NCBI GenBank assembly: GCA_021782525.1
Contig: JAJXUY010000045.1
Coordinates: forward strand, 1-8,817
Source of the DNA: Acidobacteriota bacterium
Lineage (GTDB): Bacteria; Acidobacteriota; Thermoanaerobaculia; Thermoanaerobaculales; Thermoanaerobaculaceae
Length of the DNA stretch: 8,817 nt
Reading direction: 5' to 3'
A model generated the notes under the pieces. The model did not search any database. It was not told the origin of the DNA and saw only the letters and a program-made list of their open reading frames with translations. Of the stretch, positions 1 to 7,179 are shown one piece after another (the stretch's first letter is position 1; every line of letters starts with the position of its first letter). Made by a program: the position numbers and the translations under genes.

Positions 1-120
1 GCGTCTCGCGGCAGGTACTCGCGGGAGTTCCACCCGGGCGTGGAGTATTGCGCGATCTACTGGCACTTCCTCGACGTCGTGTGGGTGGTCATGTTCGCGA
101 TACTGATGTTCCCCGCCTGA
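1..120 (+). CDS. coxC: Cytochrome c oxidase subunit III, C-terminal end (partial)
   Basis: Frame 1 is open from the window edge to TGA at 118-120 and gives the last 39 residues of a membrane protein. The stretch EYCAIYWHFLDVVWVVMF matches the conserved final transmembrane helix of haem-copper oxidase subunit III, where the YWHF-DVVW signature is diagnostic. The subunit sits in the cytoplasmic membrane beside the catalytic subunit I of the terminal oxidase and helps keep oxygen reduction and proton uptake stable. The start and most of the gene lie outside the window. Its codons are almost all G/C-ending, which gives a reference for the host's native style. The next gene is 290 bp away and unrelated, so this is probably the end of a cox operon and the boundary of the accessory region. 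The family call is secure; the exact oxidase subtype (aa3 or caa3) cannot be told from this tail. Confidence 0.85.
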   Translation, partial: ASRGRYSREFHPGVEYCAIYWHFLDVVWVVMFAILMFPA

Positions 121-177
121 GAGTGCCGCCGGCGCCGGGCCTCTCGCTGCGTTGCGCTCGCCCCGCTCGCGTCCTCA

Positions 178-194
178 TGTAGCCTCCGGCTACA
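178..194. repeat. Perfect hairpin, 7-bp stem and 3-nt loop
   Basis: TGTAGCC (178-184), loop TCC (185-187), GGCTACA (188-194): a perfect inverted repeat 58 nt after the oxidase stop codon. It could fold in the mRNA 3' end and protect or terminate the transcript, or be one unit of a dispersed intergenic repeat. The position supports a 3'-end role; the lack of a U-tract argues against intrinsic termination. Confidence 0.6.
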
Positions 195-398
195 CTCCGG
201 CGCGGCGGGGTTCGCGCGCCTTGCGATAGGCCCACCGGCGGCGGCACGGCTACACGCCGCGAGTCGCTCGGCCCTGCCTTCGGTCGAGGTGTTGGTAGGG
301 GAGGCGCTCGAGGCCGCGCGGCTTGCAGCCGGCGCGGCCCGCCTGGCTCACGGCCATGCGTCTCCTGCGCCCTGTGCCCGGAGCCCGGTGTTTCGTGC

Positions 399-404
399 GA
401 CAAT
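399..404 (+). promoter_or_regulatory. Possible -10 element of the R-M gene (GACAAT)
   Basis: GACAAT matches the TATAAT consensus at 4 of 6 positions. It lies about 8-14 nt before the two candidate GTG starts (413 and 419), so transcription would begin at or just before the start codon. No -35 match is visible at the proper distance (the region around 376-381 is plain GC). This is a weak call offered because no better promoter is seen in the gap. Confidence 0.22.
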
Positions 405-412
405 CGGGGGCC

Positions 413-3379
413 GTGAACGTGCAGGAGTTCATCGAAAAGTGGCGCAAGGCCGAGTTGCGGGAGCGGCAGGCGTGCCACGAGCACTTCCTCGACCTCTGCG
501 ACCTGGTCGGCCACCCGAAGCCCGCCGCCGACGACCCGACGGGCGAGCGCTTCTGCTTCGAGCGCGGGGCGCGCAGGCTCGGCGGCGAGGACGGCTGGGC
601 CGACGTCTGGAAGAAGGGATACTTCGGCTGGGAGTACAAGGGCAAGCACAAGGACCTCCAGGCCGCCTACAGGCAGCTCAACGGTTACCGCGAGGACCTC
701 GAGAACCCACCGCTGCTCGTCGTCTGCGACATGGAGCGTATCGAGGTCCACACCAACTTCACCAACACCGACTCCCAGGTCCACGACCTGACGTTTGCCG
801 CCCTCCAGACGCCGGAGGGGATGCGCACGCTGCGGGCGGTCTTCTTCGACCCCGAGAGCTTGCGGCCGAACCGGCGGCGGGTGGAGATCACCGAGGCGGT
901 CGCGCGCCAGATCGGCCAGCTCGCGCAGGCGCTGCGCGGTCGCGGCGTCGAGCCGCACACCGCCGCCCGCTTCCTCGACCGCCTCGTCTTCTGCATGTTC
1001 GCCGAGGACGTCGGTCTGCTGCGCAAGGGCCTGTTCACCGAGGTGCTCGGCCGCGCCCGCCAGGACCCGGCGCGGCTGCGCCCGATGCTCGGGGACCTCT
1101 TCGCCAAGATGGCGACCGGCGGCTTCTTCGGCGCCGACGAGATCAAGCGCTTCAACGGCAACCTGTTCAACGACGCGGCGGTGGTCGAGCTGCAGCCGGA
1201 CGAGATCGGCCTCCTCGATGCGGCGGCCCGGGCGGACTGGAGCGACGTCGAGCCCGCGATCTTCGGGACGCTGTTCGAGCGCGGCCTCGACCCCGACAAG
1301 CGCTCCCAGATCGGCGCCCACTTCACCAGCCGCGAGGACATCGAGACGCTCGTCGAGCCGGTCGTCATGCAGCCGCTCCGGCGCGAATGGGACGAGCGCC
1401 GCACGATGGTCCTCAACGTCCTCGCCACCGGCAAGCGCAGCCCGACCGGCAAGGAGAAGCCGCCGGCGGGAGCGGCGCTCGCGAAGGCCCGGCGCGAGGC
1501 CGACACGCTCGTGCGCAACTTCCTCGACCGCCTCACCACGGTCAAGGTGCTCGACCCCGCCTGCGGCTCCGGCAACTTCCTCTACGTCACCCTGCAGAAG
1601 CTCATGGGACTCGAGCGCGAGGTCCTGGGTTTCGCCGCGGCGCACGGCGTGCCGAGCTTCATCCCCAAGGTGGACCCGCTCCAGCTCCACGGCATCGAGA
1701 TCAACCCCTACGCCGCCGAGCTGGCGCAGATGGTCGTCTGGATCGGCTACCTGCAGGCGCTCGACCGCCAGGGGTTTCACCTCCCCGACGACCCGGTGCT
1801 GCGGCCGATGGACAGCATCGAGTGCCGCGACGCGATCCTCGACCTCGCCGACCCCGAGCACCCGAAGGAGCCCGACTGGCCGGCGGTGGACTACATCGTC
1901 AGCAACCCGCCGTTTCTCGGCGGCAAGCTTTTGCGGCGCGGGCTCGGGGACGACTACGTTGATCAGCTCTTCGAGGTCTGGGCCGGCCGCGTGCCACGCG
2001 AGGCCGACCTGTGCTGCTATTGGTTCGAGAAGGCGCGCCAGCACGTCGAGGCGAAGAGGTGTCAGCGGGCGGGACTGCTCGCTACGCAAGGCATTCGCGG
2101 CGGTGCGAACCGGAAGGTGCTCGAGCGCATCAAGGAAACCGGCGACATCTTTTTCGCCGTCAGCGATCGTGAGTGGGTCCTCGATGGTGCGAACGTTCAC
2201 GTGTCGATGGTGGGACAGGACGATGGGAACGAGCAGACGCGGGCGCTTGATGGCGTCACGGTCGCGCAGATCAACGCGAACCTGACCGCGTCGGCCGACC
2301 TCACGTCCGCCTCGCGGCTGGCGGGGAACCTGGGTTTGTGCTTCATGGGCGACACCAAGGGCGGGCGGTTCGAGGTCGAGGACGGTGAGGCGCTCGAGCT
2401 GCTGCAGCAACCCAACCCGCACGGCAAGCCCAACTCGGACGTCATCGTGCCGTGGGTCAACGGTGTCGACGTGACGCGCCGCAACCGCTGGATGTGGATC
2501 GTCGATTTCGGAACCTCACGCCGCGAACCCGAGGCGGCGCTGTACGAGGCGCCGTTCGCTATCGCCCAGAACCGCGTGAAGACCGCACGGGCATCATCGC
2601 GGACCACAATCGGCGAATGGTGGCGGCATGAGCGTCCTCGCGTTGATATGCGCCAGGCGCTCGCGCCCCTGTCGCGCTTCATTGCCACACCGTCCTTGAC
2701 GAAGTACCGGTTTTTCGTCTTGATGGAAGCCCCGACGCTCCCCGACCACCAGGTCTTCGCGTTCGTACTGAACAGTCATACCAATCTTGGTGTTCTGCAC
2801 TCTCGCATCCATGAAGTGTGGGCGCGAGCGCAGGGGACACAGCTGCGAGAGCGGGAGTCCGGGTTCCGATATACACCAACGAGTTGCTTCGAGACGTTCC
2901 CGTTCCCGTGGCCGCCGGGGAAGGAGCCGCAGGACGACGCGCGGGTGCAGGCGATCGCGGCGGCGGCGAAGGAGCTGGACGAGCTGCGCTGCAACTGGCT
3001 CAACCCGCCCGAGTGGACGCGCCTGGAGGTGCTCGAGTTCCCCGGCTCGGCCGACGGCCCGTGGGCGCGCTACGTCCACGACCCCGACGCGCGCGGCATC
3101 GGCACCGTCCGCTACCCGCGCACGGTCGCCAAGGACGCCGAGTGCGCCGTCCAGCTCAAGGCCCGCACCCTGACCAACCTGTACAACCAGCGCCCGACCT
3201 GGCTCAGCCTCGCCCACGACAAGCTCGACGCTGCCGTCTTCGCCGCCTACCGCTGGGAACCCTCCATGTCCGACGACCAGCTCCTCAAGTCCATCCTCGG
3301 CCTCAATCTCGAGCGTGGGACGGCCCAGACTGCCTCCTTGCGAGGTATGAGAATGGGAGAACCCGATGACCACACCTAG
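413..3379 (+). CDS. MmeI-like type IIL restriction-modification enzyme (nuclease, adenine methylase and target recognition in one chain)
   Basis: A 988-residue protein, against about 920 for MmeI. The N-terminus carries D64-X9-E74-Y-K76, the exact PD-(D/E)XK spacing of the MmeI nuclease, inside the conserved block GWADVWKKGYFGWEYKGK. A helical linker follows. The gamma-class N6-adenine methylase core has SAM motif I DPACGSGNF at 381-389 and catalytic motif NPPF at 498-501. The target-recognition region is about 620-825, and the C-terminal part begins at ETFPFPWP (827-834). In this family one polypeptide reads one asymmetric site, methylates adenine on one strand and cuts downstream. All key residues are present, so it should be active. 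Start: GTG 413 gives the family-like N-terminus MNVQEFIEKW. GTG 419 has better spacing from GGGGG at 406-410. A TTG at 323 would add 30 residues unlike the family. The target site cannot be read from sequence by eye. The stop overlaps the next gene by 14 nt. Confidence 0.9.
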   Translation: MNVQEFIEKWRKAELRERQACHEHFLDLCDLVGHPKPAADDPTGERFCFERGARRLGGEDGWADVWKKGYFGWEYKGKHKDLQAAYRQLNGYREDLENPPLLVVCDMERIEVHTNFTNTDSQVHDLTFAALQTPEGMRTLRAVFFDPESLRPNRRRVEITEAVARQIGQLAQALRGRGVEPHTAARFLDRLVFCMFAEDVGLLRKGLFTEVLGRARQDPARLRPMLGDLFAKMATGGFFGADEIKRFNGNLFNDAAVVELQPDEIGLLDAAARADWSDVEPAIFGTLFERGLDPDKRSQIGAHFTSREDIETLVEPVVMQPLRREWDERRTMVLNVLATGKRSPTGKEKPPAGAALAKARREADTLVRNFLDRLTTVKVLDPACGSGNFLYVTLQKLMGLEREVLGFAAAHGVPSFIPKVDPLQLHGIEINPYAAELAQMVVWIGYLQALDRQGFHLPDDPVLRPMDSIECRDAILDLADPEHPKEPDWPAVDYIVSNPPFLGGKLLRRGLGDDYVDQLFEVWAGRVPREADLCCYWFEKARQHVEAKRCQRAGLLATQGIRGGANRKVLERIKETGDIFFAVSDREWVLDGANVHVSMVGQDDGNEQTRALDGVTVAQINANLTASADLTSASRLAGNLGLCFMGDTKGGRFEVEDGEALELLQQPNPHGKPNSDVIVPWVNGVDVTRRNRWMWIVDFGTSRREPEAALYEAPFAIAQNRVKTARASSRTTIGEWWRHERPRVDMRQALAPLSRFIATPSLTKYRFFVLMEAPTLPDHQVFAFVLNSHTNLGVLHSRIHEVWARAQGTQLRERESGFRYTPTSCFETFPFPWPPGKEPQDDARVQAIAAAAKELDELRCNWLNPPEWTRLEVLEFPGSADGPWARYVHDPDARGIGTVRYPRTVAKDAECAVQLKARTLTNLYNQRPTWLSLAHDKLDAAVFAAYRWEPSMSDDQLLKSILGLNLERGTAQTASLRGMRMGEPDDHT

Positions 3380-4415
3380 GGACAGGGCGCGTTTCTGGCA
3401 GGGCTTCTTGCGGGCTGCCGAGGTCGAACCCCGCAGCCCGGCGCCGATTCAAGGTGCCTCTGGGTTGTGGCATCCCGTGGTAGCCCTCGGTATCGACGAC
3501 GCTCGCCACCGTGCAGTCATCGTGTCTGGGGACGCCGACGGGCGGTCTGCTGCCCTAGCCCAAGCAGACCTTGAGCGCGCATTCCTGGGCTGGCATCTTA
3601 TCTACGCACGGCCCATTCTCATTAGCATCGCCCGTGCCGCGGCCGCCCTAAGCGCGTACTTTGGAAAGGCCACCGTCACGATTGGGGACCTAAAGTCTTT
3701 CAGCGGCGGTGGGGAGGTTCAAGAAGACACCAAGAGGCGAACGGAGATGGTCGCCAAGGACGTAATCTTCCCAGCGCTTGGTGCCTTCGACCGTGCTAGC
3801 GTTGACGTCGTTGCGGCGATTCAGGACGGAATATCCCAGCTCTCGCGCCTCGAATTTCTGGGCTCGTCGGCCGCGCAAGACGATCCTGACGCTGTAGTCC
3901 TTCGGCTTGGCCAGCTCGCTGCATTGGATCCAGCCGAAGTTGATCGTCGGCTGGGTGTCTGTTCCATTCCGCTGTACGAGTTCACGGACGCAGAAGCGGA
4001 AGTGCTCTGCTCCGCAGAGGACATCGAGCATTGCAGGGCGGTCTTGACCTCCAAACAGATCATTCAGTACTTCTTTCCTCCTCCTGACCATCTTGCGCTT
4101 GGCCTGATCGAAAAGGGGGCCTTGTCGCCGGCTCAAGTTGCGGAAGGAGTGGCGCGAGCACCGATCTTGGGCCACCCATTCGGTCCTAATGAGCTCGTGA
4201 GATGTGGTGTCGAGTTGGCAGGAATCGTCGACAGCCTTAGGGAGCGAGGCTACATCGCTGAAGGCGAGATATCAACGGAACTAACGACGGCAGGCGAGGC
4301 GGTGCGGCAGTCGGTGAGGTTTCGTCCTCGCGAAGGGGTGTTGGCCCGATTGGCGCGGGTCGTGTCGGTGAAGATCGACCTCTCTCTGGGTGACCTCTTT
4401 GGGTCGCACCGGTAG
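3366..4415 (+). CDS. Unrecognised 349-aa protein coupled to the R-M gene
   Basis: ATG 3366 lies inside the end of the R-M gene (14-nt overlap), with GGGAGA at 3355-3360 and a 5-nt spacer as ribosome site, so the two are probably co-translated. I do not recognise the family. No signal peptide or clear transmembrane helix is visible, which suggests a cytoplasmic protein. A hydrophobic, aromatic block (WHLIYARPILISIARAAAAL, 76-95) is followed by a charged stretch (116-131). Near the end, residues 289-316 (DSLRERGY... TELTTAGEAVRQ) have the spacing of a winged-helix recognition helix, wing and 'LT-aG' turn. The tail VRFRPREG... KIDLSLGDLF (317-345) looks like a conserved C-terminal motif. The winged-helix idea is inference. 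Codon use is clearly less G/C-ending than in the oxidase and most of the R-M gene, pointing to separate acquisition. Possible roles are control of the R-M gene, an accessory to restriction, or an independent defence protein. Confidence 0.85.
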   Translation: MTTPRDRARFWQGFLRAAEVEPRSPAPIQGASGLWHPVVALGIDDARHRAVIVSGDADGRSAALAQADLERAFLGWHLIYARPILISIARAAAALSAYFGKATVTIGDLKSFSGGGEVQEDTKRRTEMVAKDVIFPALGAFDRASVDVVAAIQDGISQLSRLEFLGSSAAQDDPDAVVLRLGQLAALDPAEVDRRLGVCSIPLYEFTDAEAEVLCSAEDIEHCRAVLTSKQIIQYFFPPPDHLALGLIEKGALSPAQVAEGVARAPILGHPFGPNELVRCGVELAGIVDSLRERGYIAEGEISTELTTAGEAVRQSVRFRPREGVLARLARVVSVKIDLSLGDLFGSHR

Positions 4416-4623
4416 ATACGAGTACCAGCTGTCACCATCTCACATTGTGGGGCGGAATCAGGGAGATGAGCCCAATACAGCTAGCGAAGGGGCTCTGAGC
4501 CGCCCGAACCTGCCTTTCGGCAGCAAGGAGCGAGGCGACGATTGCTCCAACGCCTTGCGGATGCCTCCTGCTCATTCAGCGCCGTGACGACGGGTGGTTA
4601 ACGGGGGATGCCGGGCGCACTTA
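4416..4623. other. Intergenic region after the R-M operon
   Basis: No supported gene. There is a small hairpin at 4510-4523 (CTGCC-TTTC-GGCAG), 95 nt past the stop codon; it has no T-run and is only a weak candidate for a transcript 3' end. The rest shows no recognisable element up to the left end of repeat copy A. Confidence 0.45.
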
Positions 4624-4893
4624 GGGTGCCAGGTACGCATTTAGCGGACTTCTGGCGATGGCATGTCATTGGCTGCGTCTCCCCGCGAGATCTCGTTCAA
4701 AGTCGCCCGGCCGCTCGGCGCGCCCAGCGCCGGTGGCCTATCTGTAAACCTCGTGCCGGTGGCCGCTGTTCACGAGTAGAACCACCAAGTCCTCGTCGCC
4801 GACCTCGCAGGCGACGCGTTACTCTCCACCGCGGAGCCGGGACGTCGCCTGCTGGCCCGCCAGATCGTGCCGAGGCCTCGTGGGCGCGGACTG
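4624..4893. repeat. 270-bp direct repeat, copy A
   Basis: Aligns without a gap to 7277-7546 (constant offset 2653). By hand I count 16 mismatches in 270, about 94% identity. It begins gggtgccaggtacgcattt and ends gcgcggactg; outside these limits the two copies diverge at once. I see no terminal inverted repeats or target duplication at the edges. On the minus strand it contains the end of a RelE/ParE-type toxin (see 4738-4881). The opening gggtgccaggtac recalls sequences found next to REP-associated transposases, and a likely transposase remnant lies 112 bp downstream. That link is from memory and unverified. The longer + strand open frame through the repeat has no family resemblance and I regard it as a by-product of composition. 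Confidence 0.9.
4738..4881 (-). pseudogene. Decayed C-terminal fragment of a RelE/ParE-type toxin (copy A)
   Basis: Read on the minus strand from 4881, the frame gives DLAGQQATSRLRGGE, a TAA stop (4819-4821), then RVACEVGDEDLVVLLVNSGHRHEVYR and a terminal TAG at 4738-4740. The layout is that of the last third of RelE/ParE mRNA-interferase or gyrase-inhibitor toxins: '-LRVG-YRV-Y-v-dd-lvvlvl-vGHRreVYr'. The TAA stands where these toxins have the conserved tyrosine of '(E/D)YRV'. The N-terminal two thirds and any antitoxin partner are missing. It cannot make a working toxin. The family call rests on the closing GHR-EVYR motif and the acidic-then-hydrophobic strand before it. Confidence 0.6.
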
Positions 4894-4930
4894 CGGGGGT
4901 GCCACGTCCACGCGTATCGACAGTGCTGCC
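4894..4930. repeat. 37-nt segment similar to 8294-8330 (short repeat, left copy)
   Basis: Ungapped comparison with 8294-8330 gives 29 identities in 37, with a perfect 11-mer CGCGTATCGAC in the middle. It starts exactly where the 270-bp repeat homology ends. A second shared word, GTGGGAGGTTGG, occurs downstream of both (4992-5003 and 8476-8487). Together these suggest two degenerate copies of one transposon leader region, but the match is short and could be overinterpreted. Confidence 0.4.
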
Positions 4931-5005
4931 AAACTTCGAAACTATCACGATGTCGCTATGCTGGCGTAGGACGCCTTCATCTGAGTCGAGGGTGGGAGGT
5001 TGGGG

Positions 5006-5374
5006 ATGCCGCGGTGGCCGTGGGTGTCCGACGCGGGGGCGGCGCACCACCTGTGCTGCCGGACAGCGCGCGGGGAGCGCCTTCGCGAGCCTGACGTGCG
5101 GCGGGGACCAGGCGGCACTGGCCGGTCGTAGCAAGGACGCACACTGACGCGGGCGCACGAGCTGGTGACGTTGGTGGGGGTGAAGGTCTAGCCACAACGA
5201 GTGAGCGATTTGGTGGTGGCGATGGGGATGAGCGCAAGGAACGGGAGGCGGGCGCTGGCGCGTGCGGTGGCCAGCGAACGGGAGAGGCGGCTGGTCCACC
5301 AGGGCCGGCTTGCCCTTCAGGACCGCCTCGTGGGCATCGAGGCCGGTGATTCACCCAAGAGGGTGAGGTCGTGA
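5006..5374 (+). pseudogene. Probable remnant of a REP-associated (Y1-type) transposase
   Basis: From ATG 5006, preceded by GGGAGG (4994-4999) with 6-nt spacing, the frame reads MPRWPWVSDAGAAHHLCCRT then RGERLREPDV. This resembles the start of REP-associated tyrosine transposases ('MPR-pRv-dagavHHv-cRgn-re-iF-d-d'), which are HUH single-strand DNA transposases. The H-x-H of that family would fall further on and is absent. The frame has stops at TAG 5129-5131 and TAG 5189-5191 and then runs to TGA 5372-5374. The last part (VSDLVVAMGMSARNGRRALARAV) could be the helix-turn-helix tail found in some members. The middle catalytic region, including the tyrosine, appears deleted. A HTH regulator remnant is the alternative for the 3' half. 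Confidence 0.45.
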
Positions 5375-5526
5375 TACAAACGGGTGCCGATACGATCGAT
5401 ATGCCGAGGGGGCGTCGGCGGCCGTGTGCCGAGAGCGGATGATGTTGTTACTTGTCATTAGCTGTGGGTGAGAGGGTTATAGAATGGAACGTCTCACACG
5501 GGTACAATCCATTCCAGAGGTGTCCT
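5375..5526 (+). other. Leader region of the secreted-protein gene
   Basis: No gene. The DNA becomes AT-richer from about 5440, as expected for a promoter. TTGTCA (5452-5457) is a fair -35, but TATAGA (5478-5483) is 20 nt away, which is too far for a good sigma-70 site. TACAAT (5503-5508) is a good -10 but has no -35 at 17 nt. AGAGGTG (5516-5522) is the ribosome site for ATG 5527, 4 nt away. The promoter is likely in this stretch but cannot be fixed. Confidence 0.3.
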
Positions 5527-7110
5527 ATGAGCTTCCTGAAGAACCGTTTCGTTCGGACTGTTGGCCTTGCGGGCGCGCTTGGCGCGAGCACGCTCGGCCT
5601 TGACGGCATCACGACGCGTGACGCGCGCGCGGCGGATGCTGGTGCGTCACACTCGTCACTATGCGCGACGGCACAGAGCACCCAACAGATCTTCACGTAC
5701 TACCTTCCCGTCCTCGCGAACGTGCACGGTGCGAACGGGAGCGACTGGCGCTCGACCGTGCGCTTCCGCGTGCTCGGCACGCCTGGCGTGAACGCGCACT
5801 ACACCATCCAAGCGCACCGGCGCGGCCAGCAGGCCCAACCAAGCGACCCCACCAGCGGCACGTACACCGCGTGCGGGTCGTGCAGCCAGACGTTCACCAA
5901 CATCCTCGACAATCTCATGGACGCGAGCGGCCAGCCCATGCACCTCACCGGCGCATACTGGGGCGAAGTCAAGAGCGACACCCCCCTCGGGATCGACTCG
6001 AGCACGACCAGCAACCACTCCTCGGACGGCAGCAACCAAGGCGGGGATTACGAAACCCTCGACGCGCGCACCGTCTGGACGAACCCCCACCTCGCGCACC
6101 GCGGCGACATCATCGAATTCCCCCTCGACGGCACGAGCCAGACCCGAGAAAACCTCATCCTCTTCGCCCTCCCCCTCAACACGACCGACTACAGCGGCCC
6201 CACCATCAGCGTCAACACCGAACTCCTGGACATGTACGGGAACACCATCGACGGCGCAAGCACCAGCCTCACCCCGGGAGAATTCGTACAATTCAGCCCG
6301 CTCGCGCCAGCGCTCACCAACGGCAAAACCCTCAACCCCGGCGACGTCCTCAGACTACGACTCGGCAGCGACGGCGGAACAGGCGACTTCCTCCTCTACG
6401 CCAACAAAAGCGAAGTCGACAACGTCATCACCACAAGCCAAGACCCAAGCAACAAGACGGGGTACATCATACCCTTAGTAACGAGCGCAGAGTACCGCGA
6501 CCTCCCCCAAACAGTCGAGCAGAACGATATCTTCGCGACGCGCGTGGCCATCACAAGCAGACCCGGCACGACCATCGACCGCGTCCTCCTCGACACGAGC
6601 GGCAGCGGCACATGGGACAACAACTTCACAGGCAACAGCACCAACCAATACGTGCTCGAAACCAGCGGCGCAGCACTCGCCACAGGCACGTGGACGCCGA
6701 AGATGCGCGCCCTCATCACGGACAACCGCGTCACCTATGCGCGCGACTTCACCGGCAACACGTTCACGGTGAACCCGGAACACAACGGCTACATCGCCAC
6801 CTACGACAACGCCAAGAACTTCATCATGAACAATCTTGACCTCGTGTCGAAGTGGGCGAGTTATGGGACCATCGACGGTAAAGTATATCCACCATCACAA
6901 TGGAAGACGTGGTGGCAAGAGTCCTTCGATGGAAACCCAACGAATGGCGAAGTCGATCACCTGGTCTTCAACGACGTTGGGAATGACCTTACTGGCAATA
7001 TTCTCCAATTGGTGTACAAAGATGGAACGATAACTCCACTCTATGGCCTCCCTGAGCAGGAGTTTGATCAGTTCCGCCGAGCCGTGAAGGCCACGTTGCC
7101 TCCATCGTAA
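5527..7110 (+). CDS. Secreted protein of unknown function, probably multi-domain beta-sandwich
   Basis: A 527-residue protein. ATG 5527 is preferred over an upstream TTG at 5452 because AGAGGTG lies just before it and a signal peptide starts there. The basic start MSFLKNRFVR, hydrophobic core about 11-28 and A33-R34-A35 cleavage motif predict export, with mature N-terminus at A36. The mature part is rich in Thr, Ser, Asn, Asp and Gly, with no transmembrane helix. Residues 56-99 (YYLPVLANVHG... DWRSTVRF) recall a beta-sandwich motif in secreted bacterial proteins ('yvPvvahv-Gangs-WrTdv'). Only three Cys are present: C46 and a CGSC pair at 116/119, possibly a disulphide. Trp is dense at 443-463. 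No catalytic motif, anchor or sorting signal is visible. From about 6840 (last 90 residues) codons become less G/C-ending, which suggests a joined segment. It stands alone between the two 270-bp repeats. A structural or adhesive role is only a guess. Confidence 0.85.
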   Translation: MSFLKNRFVRTVGLAGALGASTLGLDGITTRDARAADAGASHSSLCATAQSTQQIFTYYLPVLANVHGANGSDWRSTVRFRVLGTPGVNAHYTIQAHRRGQQAQPSDPTSGTYTACGSCSQTFTNILDNLMDASGQPMHLTGAYWGEVKSDTPLGIDSSTTSNHSSDGSNQGGDYETLDARTVWTNPHLAHRGDIIEFPLDGTSQTRENLILFALPLNTTDYSGPTISVNTELLDMYGNTIDGASTSLTPGEFVQFSPLAPALTNGKTLNPGDVLRLRLGSDGGTGDFLLYANKSEVDNVITTSQDPSNKTGYIIPLVTSAEYRDLPQTVEQNDIFATRVAITSRPGTTIDRVLLDTSGSGTWDNNFTGNSTNQYVLETSGAALATGTWTPKMRALITDNRVTYARDFTGNTFTVNPEHNGYIATYDNAKNFIMNNLDLVSKWASYGTIDGKVYPPSQWKTWWQESFDGNPTNGEVDHLVFNDVGNDLTGNILQLVYKDGTITPLYGLPEQEFDQFRRAVKATLPPS

Positions 7111-7179
7111 TCTCCACCGCCGTGACCTGTCCTTCATCTGTCGCAGAGACCACGCCACGTTTCCACGCAACGGTCCACT

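Larger units (their letters stand above)
121..412. other. GC-rich intergenic region between the oxidase operon and the R-M gene
   Basis: No convincing gene is seen. The DNA consists of short GC-rich reiterations (variants of gctcgc/gcgctcg at 141-172), a hairpin at 178-194, and a second occurrence of the 9-mer CGGCTACAC at 247-255 after a first at 187-195. The look is that of the intergenic repeat sequences scattered through many high-GC bacterial genomes, but I could not test its copy number. No T-run follows the hairpin, so it is not a classical intrinsic terminator for the oxidase gene. Confidence 0.5.

Noticed and set aside
323..412. Upstream TTG start that would lengthen the R-M protein by 30 residues
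   Set aside because: The added residues do not resemble the family, and the gene's known N-terminal pattern begins at MNVQEF.
289..1962. Other + strand open frame across the first half of the R-M gene
   Set aside because: Its Arg/Ala/Pro/Gly-rich product has no motif and it lies out of frame with the recognised enzyme.
89..2422. Long minus-strand open frame (777 codons) opposite the R-M gene
   Set aside because: It mirrors a GC-rich gene whose third positions create stop-free antisense frames. Its protein is low-complexity Arg/Ala/Leu/Val/Glu with no domain, while the + strand frame has clear catalytic motifs.
4510..4523. Hairpin CTGCC-TTTC-GGCAG as terminator of the R-M operon
   Set aside because: The stem is only 5 bp with no T-run on the + strand; kept only as a note in the gap description.
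4608..5147. 179-codon + strand frame through repeat copy A, and similar frames at 7220-7606 and 7279-7611 in copy B
   Set aside because: They are Arg/Pro-rich with no family features, their frames do not carry on beyond the repeat in the same way, and the minus strand explains the sequence better as a toxin relic.
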